Of a DNA stretch of 22,150 nt, positions 19,301-22,150 are shown in pieces (position 1 is the stretch's first letter; the number at the start of each line of letters is the position of its first letter). A model generated the notes under the pieces. It did not search any database, was not told where the DNA came from, and worked only from the letters and a program-made list of their open reading frames with translations. Both the position numbers and the translations under genes were made by a program. Location: positions 294,586 through 316,735 of the forward strand of contig BLXT01000924.1 in assembly GCA_019648995.1 (NCBI GenBank). Direction: 5' to 3'. Origin of the DNA: Plakobranchus ocellatus. Its lineage: Eukaryota; Mollusca; Gastropoda; Plakobranchidae.

Positions 19301-22116
19301 AAGCAGCCTGGCCTGATGGAGGACTTGAAAGCCTGAGATCAAGCCAAAACCCACCAAACAAAACAACAAAAGTGAAGGAGGCGGTACAGTAACTCACAGG
19401 GCGAAGTCTCGGACAGCAAATCTTTCCGCTCTCCACCAGTAAGGGAAGCGAGATAAGCCCGGGCAAATTGTAATAGCCGAGCCTTATTGGCGGCGGTCAC
19501 TCCGTCTGAACTGTCAGACATCCAAACCATACATAAAAACTTGACCACTGACTTCTTGTCTGAGAACACCTGAAACAGGTCACATCCAAACCATGAAAAT
19601 GCAACAAGGCATATTGAAAAAGAGAAAAAAATTACTGAAAATTGAAGCAAAAAAACAAAAAACAAAAAAATTTAAACAAAATCAAATAAAAACAATAAAG
19701 GAACAAAACACATAAACAAAATTAGATGCTTAGCAGAGTGATAGGGAATATATTTTAGAAACATTTCTTAACTCTTCAAAAAGTATCAAAATATGTGTTC
19801 AGTTTACTGCCAGGTTTTTAGAGAATTAAAAAAATTTTTTTTAAACCAAGAAACATAAATATTACTGTTGTTCTGATAATATAACTTAGTAAAAATTTCC
19901 CAAGTATTAGCCAGAGGTAGAGGTTGCAAAGTGTGTAAACTTTCATCCCCTCCACCTCCCCACACACACCTTTCTCACTCACTTTGTTTTTCTTTCAAGT
20001 AAATATAAAGCTGAAAAATTGTAGCTTAGCCTATGAGAAGAAAAACAAATGCAGACCTTGAATAGGGAGGCAAAGCTTTGCTCGGTAATTGCCACACACT
20101 CTCTACTCTCCTGCCCCCTCAGTTCCAGCAGGAGATTGACCACGGTCGTAACTGTATGAAGCCAATCTTTATCTGTGCTGCAACCCCCTTCACTGCTAGT
20201 GTTGTTTTTCTCTCCTGCCAGGCTCCAGAAGTTCAGACCTAAATAAGAAATTTCCACAATGACATAATCCAATTTTACAATCTAGCCATGAAAAAGTAAA
20301 ATCAAAGTCAAACAAAAAAAAAACCACATACACACACAAAAAAAAAGGACCAAACACTTTGGCAACCTGCTTTATGTATATGTGTGTATTCATAACAAAC
20401 TATATTGTTTAGCTCAAAGAGTGCAGTTTGCAATTGCATTAATGATTTAAAATATTAAAAATGTGACTGCACCAGTTTGGAGTTATCTTGAAAGATGTCA
20501 TTACAAAAAAAAAAAAAAGGAAACTAAAACAAATAAATAAAAATATGATTAAAAAAAAAGCATGGACAAATAAAGATTTTTAAAACTATCTTTCACAATA
20601 TATATTCTTAATATGTGCTATAAAGCCAGAAATTTTTACAGTTGAGGCCAGGTCTTGAGAAGTATCGGCTATTCTCATGTGTTAGATTAAGATGATTATT
20701 TCAAAACTTGAATCTTCTGCATTAAAGATAGACTTTGTTGACAAAATCATAATCGTCATTACACATTAGATAAATCTGAGACAAAAAGAGCTAATAAATT
20801 CATTCTAATCAATTCTATGCAACTTTAAAGCAAAAACAAAAAAAATCATGTTTGGGGTGGAACGAAGAAAAAGTTCAGCTCGGAGCTTCTTCCCAGAATT
20901 CCCCATATTAATGTTGGCCCTCAAACATGGAAAAGTTGCAATCAAACTTGAAATTGCAACTTTTCGTAAGGCCCAGCAAAAACAGAAACGATTAGAATTT
21001 TGACTGCACTTTTTAAACAAATTTATTTCTTGGACTAGTTTGTCTTTTCATTGCAGCATCTTGGCTCATTTTGTTTTCACTTGAAAATAAAGCATGAAGC
21101 AGATACACAAGAAGAATTCAGGAGTGAAAAGAAAGCAAGACATAATTTACTTCAAAATACCATGCAACTTTCTACTCAGCAAATATATCTTGAAACCTTA
21201 AACATCATGTAAAGTTTTAAGAGGCAAATATATCTATGGATAATTTCCCTCACATATGTAAAGTTTCACCTATGAAGCAAAGATAACAAACTAACATTGA
21301 GAAGTGAGTAATATCAGCGATACAAATACTTAAGAGAGAGCATCAACTTTATTTGAAGGCAAAACTCCAGTAAAATCATTGCAGCCTAGAGATACCTTTG
21401 AGCGTCGCCCCCACACGTCCAACAGCTGCTTCTTCTAGAATATTCTTCAGCTCCCACAGGGGGAGGTTGCTGCTGCCTTGTAGCTGAGCCAGGCATGCTG
21501 CTGTTTTACTCATGGCGAGGCCTGGCTCGTTCCCCTCTGAACTCTTCTTGCCAAACAGACGCTGGAAGATAGAGCAAGTTGTGAGCTGGTTATGTGCATC
21601 AAAAGGCATGTAATATTATGCTCTTGTATAAAGTCACATTAATGAGGAGCCCCTGCTGACACTGATAAAGAGAAATTGTTAAATTAAATTAAAATATTTT
21701 TGGATGTTTGTGAAAAAAAAAAATAAAGTGGGTCTCATGGTTAGTCCAAGCATTGCGAAACCAGGAGTAGGGTCCCGATTGTTCTTGACATACAGCATTA
21801 TGAGGTAATTGGCCATTGCTATTCTCTCTGCCTTTACTTTCAGCAGGTCCTTAAAAGACATAGGCACCCATTTAAAGCTGGGTGGACACAGAGGAGCAAT
21901 GAAAAATTGACCCTGCCTGAACCTCCAACCTCTAACTTGGTAGCCAACTGCCCTACCAAGTAACCAAAGAAGCCAAAAAAAGTCTCCAGACTATTATCTA
22001 CTCAAGCCTTTCAAACAAACTCCATGACAATGAAACAAATCCAGATCTTACATTGCCAGATAACTGAAATTCATTGCCTTCAGACAGAACTAATATGTTG
22101 GATATCACATACAACG
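415..22116 (-). CDS. HEATR1: HEATR1 (BP28/UTP10) ortholog, partial, 26 visible exons
   Basis: This is the span of a split gene on the minus strand. HEATR1/Utp10 is a nucleolar HEAT-repeat scaffold of the U3 snoRNP small-subunit processome. It is needed for early pre-rRNA processing and for optimal RNA polymerase I transcription (known for the family). In the sequence, 26 AC...CT-bounded blocks (GT-AG on the minus strand) join in phase into a continuous helical-repeat protein of about 1,267 codons that follows vertebrate HEATR1 in order. Two junctions do not resolve: the donor of exon 2 and the 21/22 junction, where phases disagree. The N-terminal third, which carries the U3snoRNP10 domain in relatives, lies beyond 22150. 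The final C-terminal exon(s) lie left of 415. Exon numbers below count visible exons in transcript order. Comparison with the vertebrate protein is from recall, not from a computed alignment. Confidence 0.93.
754..979. repeat. 38-bp tandem array, about 6 copies
   Basis: Units start at 754, 792, 830, 868, 906 and 944, an exact 38-bp period. The unit contains ggaacaacctaaaacaatat, then a T-rich part and a 'catggaat' junction. The last four copies alternate slightly (ctaatac/caaatac, gatc/gacc), suggesting dimer-wise amplification. It lies in the intron between exons 25 and 26. Confidence 0.95.
1076..1180 (-). CDS. HEATR1: HEATR1 exon 25
   Basis: This 105-nt exon has 35 codons, phase 0 at both ends, acceptor CTCTCTTCCAG|ATG and donor TTACAG|GTAAGG. 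It encodes MSEGELDVAEGFVIEAFITL, then VFKLSEAQFKPMLLQ. It matches vertebrate CIIDCLVAMVVKLSEVTFRP. The first ATG is internal to the protein. Confidence 0.93.
1181..2137 (-). other. Intron between exons 24 and 25, no gene
   Basis: This AT-rich intron sequence has no exon-like block bounded by splice signals. Open frames here are short and uncharacteristic. The part nearest exon 24 is the separate tandem array at 2138-2233. Confidence 0.7.
2138..2233. repeat. ~25-bp tandem repeat abutting exon 24 donor
   Basis: There are four degenerate units of the form cttcgtaacagatgcatcca, followed by a 'tatg/tgtg' junction. The rightmost unit ends in catacc, which is the first intron bases of the exon 24 donor (GTATGG on the minus strand). 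The other copies read gcatatgg, gcacatgg and gcataggg at the same place. The array therefore begins at the splice donor and expands into the intron. Confidence 0.8.
2234..2368 (-). CDS. HEATR1: HEATR1 exon 24
   Basis: This 135-nt exon has 45 codons, phase 0 at both ends, acceptor GTTGATCCAG|GAT and donor CACAG|GTATGG. It reads DCAESAMSMLKEHIGTMSRE, DLGTFSQDLLKFFFSCFDLR, VNHTQ. It matches vertebrate PFMSILQEHIGVMKKEEL, FFLEALDFRAQH. A ~25-bp tandem array starts right at the donor. Confidence 0.94.
2745..2829 (-). CDS. HEATR1: HEATR1 exon 23
   Basis: This 85-nt exon has the acceptor ATATTCTCCAG|C and the donor GCC|GTAAGT (phase 0). It encodes TTLATATPTRTFLPVIEKSF, then VALEDKLA. It matches vertebrate TLATTLAPRVLLPAIKKTY, part of the conserved BP28 C-terminal region (domain assignment from family knowledge). 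Confidence 0.92.
3171..3250 (-). CDS. HEATR1: HEATR1 exon 22
   Basis: This 80-nt exon has the acceptor CTCTAACCAG|GTG and the donor TTAG|GTGGGT (phase 2). It encodes VCIISSLVGTDAESHKPMVN, then QKLKLI. It sits at the vertebrate segment VIHLEKITSE...NIRLTSLK. Its only stop-free frame starts at phase 0, while exon 21 ends in phase 2. Confidence 0.82.
3941..4063. repeat. 39-bp tandem repeat, 3 copies plus partial
   Basis: Units start at 3941, 3980 and 4019, with a partial fourth at 4058. The unit begins ctcactgtgggtgccatctc and ends ttgtgattt. Copies differ by about two bases. Because 39 is a multiple of three, the array leaves long open frames on both strands. These are most likely incidental. 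Confidence 0.95.
4413..4890. repeat. 67-70-bp tandem array, 7 copies, with dimeric order
   Basis: Units beginning ataacactac start at 4413, 4481, 4548, 4618, 4685, 4755 and 4823, giving periods of 68, 67, 70, 67, 70 and 68. Two variants alternate in the middle. One has ctgtagatatgg and ggaaaggcttcacaact; the other has ctggagatatatgg and ggtaaggc. This implies a ~137-bp higher-order dimer. A degenerate forerunner sits at about 4270-4320. Confidence 0.93.
5276..5322. repeat. GA-rich simple repeat
   Basis: An imperfect (GA)n/(GAGG)n run interrupted by AAA lies within the intron between exons 21 and 22. Confidence 0.85.
5566..5741 (-). CDS. HEATR1: HEATR1 exon 21
   Basis: This 176-nt exon has the acceptor TCGTGTACAG|GTG and the donor CACACA|GTAAGG (phase 2). 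It reads VLQLCVKALTIHNDNGAVSS, then SAMLCIAEVVSAAKTHVLEN and LGSFMPLLVSQLQSDTIT. It matches vertebrate SALLCIAEVTSTLEAL and LPSLMPSLLTTMK. It is followed by a phase mismatch with exon 22, so an exon is missing between them. Confidence 0.93.
5742..6859 (-). other. 1.1-kb intron, no gene seen
   Basis: This intron lies between exons 20 and 21. It contains several poly-A/T runs, a C10A9 homopolymer junction near 6789-6809 and a CA/CACA-rich stretch next to the exon 20 donor (6815-6858). A slightly less AT-biased block at about 5815-6030 (cgtccgaaacaaacttcgcc) stands out but matches nothing I recognise. Confidence 0.65.
6860..7039 (-). CDS. HEATR1: HEATR1 exon 20
   Basis: This 180-nt exon has 60 codons, phase 0 at both ends, acceptor TGCTCATCAG|GAA and donor ATCCAG|GTGTGT. 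It reads ESMLVSMVEKLHAIASSCLL, KSQKSTVSEEEQLVNGQTAL, YSLKILCRLLGEAHHQQFIQ. It corresponds to vertebrate LVPDLLAIVQRK, EEEQAINRQTALYTLKLLCK and FGAENPDPFV. Confidence 0.95.
7040..8114 (-). other. 1.1-kb intron with a 136-bp duplication
   Basis: This intron lies between exons 19 and 20. Apart from the duplication at 7625-7902 it shows only AT-rich sequence. Confidence 0.65.
7625..7902. repeat. 136-bp tandem duplication, 2 copies plus start of a third
   Basis: Units starting aggagcaaatactgaagc begin at 7625 and 7761. A third begins at 7897 and diverges after a few bases. The two full copies are nearly identical (a few substitutions), which points to a recent duplication. Each unit contains the hairpin-capable caagctttcagcttg. 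Confidence 0.95.
8115..8258 (-). CDS. HEATR1: HEATR1 exon 19
   Basis: This 144-nt exon has 48 codons, phase 0 at both ends, acceptor CCTCCTCAG|TTG and donor GAA|GTAAAC. It encodes LVNLLPDSMFFEVVSGLMAH, then SLTLVQRRAMELLNSKLLQQ and RDVSHPNE. It matches vertebrate VNALLPTETFIPVIRGLV and LPSVRRKALDLLNNKLQQ, a classic HEAT pair. Confidence 0.95.
8259..9038 (-). other. 780-bp intron, nothing recognised
   Basis: This intron between exons 18 and 19 is AT-rich single-copy sequence, with no ORF, repeat array or mobile element visible to me. Confidence 0.6.
9039..9206 (-). CDS. HEATR1: HEATR1 exon 18
   Basis: This 168-nt exon has 56 codons, phase 0 at both ends, acceptor TTCTTTGTAG|CTT and donor GACACC|GTGAGT. 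It reads LSETDPTLYLSSYQRLLETC, LQWIGQVSQSLQHHIEDVSR, RYWKLLLHKSHDLLDT. It matches vertebrate LLETVLGYISAVAQSM and FWRALLSKAYDLLDK. Confidence 0.95.
9496..9665 (-). CDS. HEATR1: HEATR1 exon 17
   Basis: This 170-nt exon has the acceptor CTTTGCAG|CT and the donor GCTCAG|GTATTG (phase 0). A variable linker (PLQKPKPSSNLEDMS) precedes FSVPSHSPKQLRHFKFATVF, then AFNHLITSQHIVAQ. The KQLRHFKF motif is identical to vertebrate HEATR1 (VETHTSKQLRHFKFLSV). This is the most diagnostic match in the window. Confidence 0.96.
9978..10113 (-). CDS. HEATR1: HEATR1 exon 16
   Basis: This 136-nt exon has the acceptor TCTTACAG|ACA and the donor CCAG|GTACGG (phase 1). It reads TSGPLSASDLEFLTGLTEPF, then SSSQLLVAFQQALAYVLALP and EEKSP. 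It aligns with vertebrate SLMNILQYLLKLPEEKEE. The split alanine codon G|CT joins exon 17. Confidence 0.92.
10114..10623 (-). other. 510-bp intron, nothing beyond homopolymers
   Basis: This intron between exons 15 and 16 contains a G9 run near 10418-10426 and a T17-like run near 10479-10494. No coding or mobile signature is seen. Confidence 0.6.
10624..10944 (-). CDS. HEATR1: HEATR1 exon 15
   Basis: This is the largest exon, 321 nt and 107 codons, phase 0 at both ends, with acceptor TTTCCCCCCAG|GCC and donor AAG|GTGAAT. A basic N-terminal stretch (ACEEKSRQKL, KTKKKW) is followed by MMTVVLRVFVDAVPHIPSHR, then LVQVVGADLYLWRLILLYIE and EEERDPVLAAMWPEIEDEK. It corresponds to vertebrate KIISVFVDALPHVPEHRR and LVDTLGAEKFLWILLILLFE. 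It lies between the ~82-bp array with its N gap and exon 16. Confidence 0.96.
10994..11075. other. Assembly gap of 82 N
   Basis: A run of 82 unknown bases lies in the intron between exons 14 and 15, directly at the left end of the ~82-bp tandem array. The gap is probably an unresolved part of that array, so the true array may be longer. Confidence 0.99.
11081..11510. repeat. ~82-bp tandem array made from exon 14 end plus donor
   Basis: Copies start at 11081, 11162, 11244, 11306, 11388 and 11473, with lengths 81, 82, 62, 82 and 85 bp. The sixth, partial copy is the real 3' end of exon 14. Each unit reads aaggcaggtatgacattatc, then the VIGKI-coding part, then early intron, and ends cataccataatc. 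On the minus strand that end gives a donor-like ATTATG|GTATGC. The third copy lacks the first 20 bp. Confidence 0.97.
11466..11594 (-). CDS. HEATR1: HEATR1 exon 14, source of downstream tandem array
   Basis: This 129-nt exon has 43 codons and phase 0 at both ends, with acceptor TTTTCATCCAG|AGC and donor ATTATG|GTATGT. It reads SLLLHNMMTVFTFMGANILR, QDDSYSFHVIGKILDNVIPA, LIM. It matches vertebrate VLHNIMSIFTFMGANVMR, LDDTYSFQVI and MVIPALI. Its last ~45 nt (VIGKILDNVIPALIM) plus donor and early intron are repeated in an array just downstream. The donor chosen is the first in transcript order. Confidence 0.94.
11595..12266 (-). other. 670-bp intron, nothing recognised
   Basis: This intron lies between exons 13 and 14. 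It is AT-rich with several A-runs. A less AT-rich part at about 12050-12240 contains no conserved feature that I can name. Confidence 0.6.
12267..12388 (-). CDS. HEATR1: HEATR1 exon 13
   Basis: This 122-nt exon has the acceptor CTGCCACAG|AT and the donor CCT|GTGAGT (phase 0). It reads EVKGEHLNMDLIVQCIRSSD, then NAHTHHQALLLLSSAAKIAP. It matches vertebrate FNVELIVQCIRLSEM and THHHALLLLGTVAGIFP almost residue for residue, making it strong orthology evidence. Confidence 0.95.
12389..12952 (-). other. 560-bp intron, A/T runs only
   Basis: This intron between exons 12 and 13 has many poly-A and poly-T stretches and no other feature. Confidence 0.6.
12953..13053 (-). CDS. HEATR1: HEATR1 exon 12
   Basis: This 101-nt exon has the acceptor CATGGTAG|A (phase 2 carried in) and the donor GCTG|GTAAGT (phase 1). 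It encodes VLELEDQGSCEYLKQLLLGL, then INFVCSRHWEEGA. It corresponds to vertebrate NMEYTKQLILSCLLNICQKL. Both phases agree with the flanking exons. Confidence 0.91.
13138..13302 (-). mobile_element. tRNA-derived SINE, copy 1
   Basis: On the minus strand the element starts GGGGGCATCAGTGGCGCAGT. It has a box A match, TGGCGCAGTGG (13281-13291), and a box B-like GGGTTCGAGCTCC (13226-13238). A body with GCCTGAGATCA follows, then an A-rich CAAACAAAC tail. GA-repeat sequence lies on both sides and may hide the target-site duplication. It fills most of the 295-bp intron between exons 11 and 12. The same body occurs on the other strand at 19236-19372. Confidence 0.82.
13303..13334. repeat. (GA)n microsatellite near exon 11 donor
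   Basis: A near-perfect GA run of about 15 units lies between the SINE head and the exon 11 donor. On the transcribed strand it is a (CT)n tract starting about 14 nt into the intron. Confidence 0.95.
13349..13492 (-). CDS. HEATR1: HEATR1 exon 11
   Basis: This 144-nt exon has the acceptor TTTTTTTTTAG|G and the donor GGCAG|GTGAGT (phase 2). It reads RDNENPKDTELETLPWKRIT, then VLLEMLQSKKKLKAAVSTVP and VAFHVLG. It closely follows vertebrate YWQRVTLILELLQHKKKL and LVPTLFNLLSR. The next intron is almost filled by a (GA)n run and a SINE. Confidence 0.94.
13493..14109 (-). other. 620-bp intron, nothing recognised
   Basis: This intron between exons 10 and 11 is AT-rich unique sequence without mobile or coding signature. 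Confidence 0.6.
14110..14204 (-). CDS. HEATR1: HEATR1 exon 10
   Basis: This 95-nt exon ends in phase 2 with a strong donor, TT|GTAAGT. It encodes MTLEASIVIEELKTVLAK, then ASAATVREAKRQK. The charged helix corresponds to the vertebrate linker rich in QQKRRQKMQQKK. The acceptor is TCTTTGACCAG|ATG. The initial ATG is internal, not a start codon. Confidence 0.86.
14205..14947 (-). other. 740-bp intron, nothing recognised
   Basis: This intron between exons 9 and 10 is AT-rich. Short open frames on the minus strand have no HEAT-like character and break the phase of the neighbouring exons. Confidence 0.6.
14948..15076 (-). CDS. HEATR1: HEATR1 exon 9
   Basis: This 129-nt exon has 43 codons, phase 0 at both ends, acceptor TCTGTGTAG|CTG and donor CAT|GTATGT. 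It reads LRGKFMAALSIPARKTVVAE, LLTLIAASDSTEVVRNCRKV, IKH. It matches the vertebrate stretch KPFFAAISDEKV and the helix LLRMLFDLLVNCKNS in spacing and character. Confidence 0.9.
15077..15491 (-). other. Intron part right of exon 9, nothing recognised
   Basis: AT-rich sequence with short GA runs, preceding the putative TTAA-flanked element. Confidence 0.55.
15492..16219. mobile_element. Putative TTAA-type DNA element (piggyBac-like, non-autonomous)
   Basis: The two ends form imperfect inverted repeats. AACTCTTAGCGAGGT at the left matches AACTCTTCCTGAGGT at the right (minus strand) in 12 of 15 positions. The CCCCCAGAGG block recurs inside both ends. The right end is flanked by TTAA and the left by ATAA, as if one TTAA copy had mutated. 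TTAA target duplication is typical of piggyBac elements, but the family is inferred. Near the right end, agtcgcgat (16149-16157) and atcgcgact (16182-16190) form a perfect 9-bp inverted pair. It carries a 71-codon open frame but no recognisable transposase. Confidence 0.5.
15764..15979 (-). other. 71-codon open frame inside the putative element
   Basis: The frame opens MCAMLLKIMAGQVPIPDLFE and ends in an acidic tail (GDQDLDVDLASG). It sits entirely inside the inverted-repeat interval and breaks off before any catalytic domain. It could be a remnant of an element-encoded protein N-terminus or chance. I do not recognise it. Confidence 0.3.
16502..16756 (-). CDS. HEATR1: HEATR1 exon 8
   Basis: This 255-nt exon has 85 codons and phase 0 at both ends, with acceptor CCCATACAG|GAG and donor GAGCAG|GTATGG. 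It reads ESFLPLVPLLKSLVNPTL, then EEKDILQLLLKHFTPAVAPV, then SLEVLLLALRCRVNLS and ends VTVEQ. These are HEAT-like helices corresponding to vertebrate LPMAEQLLEKI and ITALEKI. It is one of the clearest exons in the window. Confidence 0.92.
16770..16893. repeat. 68-bp tandem duplication beside exon 8 acceptor
   Basis: agagcagagaaggttac recurs at 16770 and 16838, each followed within about 30 bp by ctctctcaattgtttgaatt. The copies differ by a short deletion. It lies about 13 bp upstream (in transcript sense) of the exon 8 acceptor, so the branch-point region is inside the duplicated segment. Confidence 0.9.
17113..17293. repeat. Duplication of exon 7 3' end, donor and early intron
   Basis: The block 17216-17293 covers the exon 7 end, the donor GTG|GTAAGT and about 40 nt of intron. 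It is copied at 17113-17191, offset 103 bp. The copy keeps the frame LLTVLHKLDTV and a donor GTG|GTAAGC at 17154-17155. About 25 bp of unrelated sequence separates the copies. Confidence 0.95.
17259..17453 (-). CDS. HEATR1: HEATR1 exon 7, with basic NLS-like patch
   Basis: This 195-nt exon has 65 codons, phase 0 at both ends and a strong donor, GTG|GTAAGT. It starts VVKTLLEDEDKG (compare vertebrate DLATLFEELQREK). A basic proline/serine linker, PPSPKKRRKSPSK, follows and looks like a nuclear or nucleolar localisation signal (inference). It then reads AAVMAWLLEVVCDQ and KRGLLTVLHKLDTV. The acceptor ...GACAATAAG lacks a pyrimidine tract. The frame is open further upstream to a second AG (AAAAATAG, about 17512), so the 5' end could be longer. 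The 3' end of this exon and its donor are duplicated about 103 bp downstream. Confidence 0.87.
17454..17974 (-). other. 520-bp intron, nothing recognised
   Basis: This intron lies between exons 6 and 7. Part of 17454-17512 is an open extension of the exon 7 frame and could be coding if an upstream acceptor is used. Confidence 0.55.
17975..18156 (-). CDS. HEATR1: HEATR1 exon 6
   Basis: This 182-nt exon has the acceptor ACTTTCAG|TC and the donor CTCAG|GTGAGA (phase 0). It encodes a HEAT-type helix pair, VPCMLILLSNEFETVREIAF then DLLALVVSS, followed by FSQNLLRFRQEV and CAFLSQ. The order follows the vertebrate segments VVTSLLINLGSPVKEVRRAA and AAYVIQDL. It is well supported by phase and homology. 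Confidence 0.9.
18157..19235 (-). other. 1.1-kb AT-rich intron part, nothing recognised
   Basis: This is most of the intron between exons 5 and 6. It is AT-rich with poly-A and poly-T runs, no splice-bounded coding block and no array. Confidence 0.6.
19236..19372 (+). mobile_element. tRNA-derived SINE, copy 2
   Basis: The element reads on the + strand, opposite to HEATR1. It has box A-like TGGCACAGTGA (19248-19258) and box B-like GGTTTGAGCCC (19284-19294). A body with AAAGCCTGAGATCA is shared with copy 1 at 13138-13302, and the tail is CAAACAAAACAACAAAAG. Boxes and body are more diverged than in copy 1. It ends about 25 bp from the exon 5 donor. Confidence 0.8.
19398..19569 (-). CDS. HEATR1: HEATR1 exon 5
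   Basis: This 172-nt exon has the acceptor CCTGTTTCAG|GTG and the donor CCT|GTGAGT (phase 1). It reads VFSDKKSVVKFLCMVWMSDS, then a helix with ANKARLLQFARAYLASL and SETSP. SETSP joined to exon 6 matches the vertebrate ISSPVVTSLLINL position. A SINE lies in the following intron, ending about 25 bp from the donor (19236-19372). Confidence 0.88.
19570..20056 (-). other. 490-bp intron, nothing recognised
   Basis: This intron between exons 4 and 5 is A-rich, with a CACACA stretch near 19960-19975 and no other feature. Confidence 0.6.
20057..20238 (-). CDS. HEATR1: HEATR1 exon 4
   Basis: This 182-nt exon has a good acceptor, TTCTTATTTAG|GT. The peptide includes LNFWSLAGEKNN, then a low-complexity linker, then DKDWLHTVTTVVNLLLELRG and EQSFASLFK. 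The last part corresponds to the vertebrate stretch ending VFQLFKF. The donor AAG|GTCTGC departs from consensus at +3 to +6, so splicing here may be inefficient or this end misjudged. Phase 0 into exon 5 agrees. Confidence 0.82.
20239..21395 (-). other. 1.16-kb AT-rich intron, nothing recognised
   Basis: This intron lies between exons 3 and 4. It has poly-A runs and a local palindromic pair, gaaaaagttgcaa / ttgcaacttttcg (20929-20966), that could form a stem. No mobile element boundaries were found around it. Confidence 0.55.
21396..21561 (-). CDS. HEATR1: HEATR1 exon 3
   Basis: This 166-nt exon has 55 codons plus one base. The acceptor CTATCTTCCAG|CGT is strong and the donor is AAAG|GTATCT. 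It begins RLFGKKSSEGNEPG and continues into an alanine/leucine-rich helical stretch (SNLPLWELKNILEEAAVG). It is poorly conserved, but its place and phase match the neighbouring exons. The split glycine codon G|GT joins it to exon 4. Confidence 0.75.
21736..21849 (-). CDS. HEATR1: HEATR1 exon 2, 3' boundary unresolved
   Basis: The acceptor TCTTTTAAG|GAC gives phase 0, in agreement with exon 1. The frame reads DLLKVKAERIAMANYLIMLY, then VKNNRDPTPGFAMLGLTM. This fits the vertebrate helix pair around KVTFHVILSVLV and HFPFAIRVFSLLQ. No proper donor exists at the expected end. The only GT is inside PTPG|GTTTCG (exon start 21762), giving phase 1, while exon 3 needs phase 0. A GC donor at TTC|GCAATG (exon start 21757) fits the phase but is weak. 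The end given here (21736) follows homology through GLTM and would need a non-GT donor or an assembly error. Confidence 0.55.
21863..21972 (-). mobile_element. Probable tRNA-derived SINE, different family, next to exon 2 acceptor
   Basis: On the minus strand, GGTTACTTGGTAGGGCAGTT and GGCTACCAAG resemble a tRNA 5' half. A degenerate box B (GGAGGTTCAGGC) follows. The 3' part contains the hairpin ACCCAGCTTTAAATGGGT (21866-21883). The head and body differ from the SINE copies at 13138 and 19236. It ends about 12 bp before the exon 2 acceptor, so most of that intron's 3' end, including any branch point, lies in the element. Confidence 0.5.
22052..22116 (-). CDS. HEATR1: HEATR1 exon 1 of those visible
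   Basis: This 65-nt exon starts in phase 1 and ends in phase 0 before the donor AAT|GTAAGA. It reads LYVISNILVLSEGNEFQLSGN in frame. That resembles the vertebrate segment MVEDLISVGEEESFNL, which precedes a helix beginning LKQKVTF. The acceptor, ...TTCATCAAAAG, is A-rich and weak, and the frame stays open further upstream to the window edge. The 5' boundary is therefore less certain than the 3' one. Confidence 0.6.
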
Positions 22117-22150
22117 CTTTTGATGAAATTAAGAAGAATTTAAGGTTTTG

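Noticed and set aside
20929..20966. Inverted pair around ttgcaa as transposon ends or a structured RNA
   Set aside because: It is a single short stem with no flanking duplications and no surrounding conserved structure.
21595..21680. Possible small exon between exons 2 and 3 after the acceptor-like TTTATCAGTGTCAG
   Set aside because: In the phase required by a GTTTCG donor it reaches TAA before any donor, so it cannot bridge the phase gap.
1..22150. Search for a CRISPR array, operon, phage or bacterial defence system
   Set aside because: The window is intron-exon eukaryotic DNA. All arrays are direct tandem repeats without unique spacers.

Overview
The window looks like eukaryotic nuclear DNA from an animal genome. 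It is AT-rich, full of short A/T runs, microsatellites and tandem arrays, and carries at least two tRNA-derived SINE copies of one family. It holds one dispersed, multi-exon protein-coding gene. The exon sequences and SINE-rich introns suggest an invertebrate, probably a lophotrochozoan such as a mollusc. That placement is an inference, because no sequence search was possible.

The gene runs on the minus strand across the whole window and is the ortholog of HEATR1 (BP28; yeast Utp10), a very large HEAT-repeat protein of the U3 small-subunit processome. I can place 26 exons with consistent reading phases, from 22116 (most upstream) to 415 (most downstream), about 3.8 kb of coding sequence or roughly 1,270 codons. 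Vertebrate HEATR1 is a little over 2,100 residues. The start, the N-terminal third and the last exon(s) with the stop codon lie outside the window. Orthology rests on strong local matches to vertebrate HEATR1 recalled from memory, for example KQLRHFKF, VFVDAVPH, FTFMGAN, LIVQCIR, ALYSLKILC and LKEHIG.

Layout from left to right on the + strand, which is 3' to 5' in the gene. Positions 1-7040 carry the C-terminal exons, including the conserved BP28 C-terminal region. The 2.3 kb intron at 3251-5565 breaks the reading phase and has probably lost or hidden one exon. Positions 7040-10950 carry the best conserved C-terminal-half exons. Positions 10945-11600 hold an assembly gap and an ~82-bp tandem array built from the 3' end and splice donor of the neighbouring exon. 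Positions 11600-15080 are compact exons, with a SINE nearly filling one intron. Positions 15080-16500 are an intron with a putative TTAA-flanked DNA element. Positions 16500-20240 are mid-protein exons, one with its 3' end and donor duplicated downstream. Positions 20240-22150 are the least conserved exons, one next to a SINE and lacking a clear GT donor.

The most unusual signal is that partial duplications of exon 3' ends together with their splice donors recur in this gene, at 11081-11510 and 17113-17293. A donor-proximal array at 2138-2233 has a similar position. These create extra in-register donors and candidate micro-exons. One candidate would begin with an in-frame stop and could act as a poison exon. 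No promoter, non-coding RNA gene, CRISPR array or second protein-coding gene is supported.
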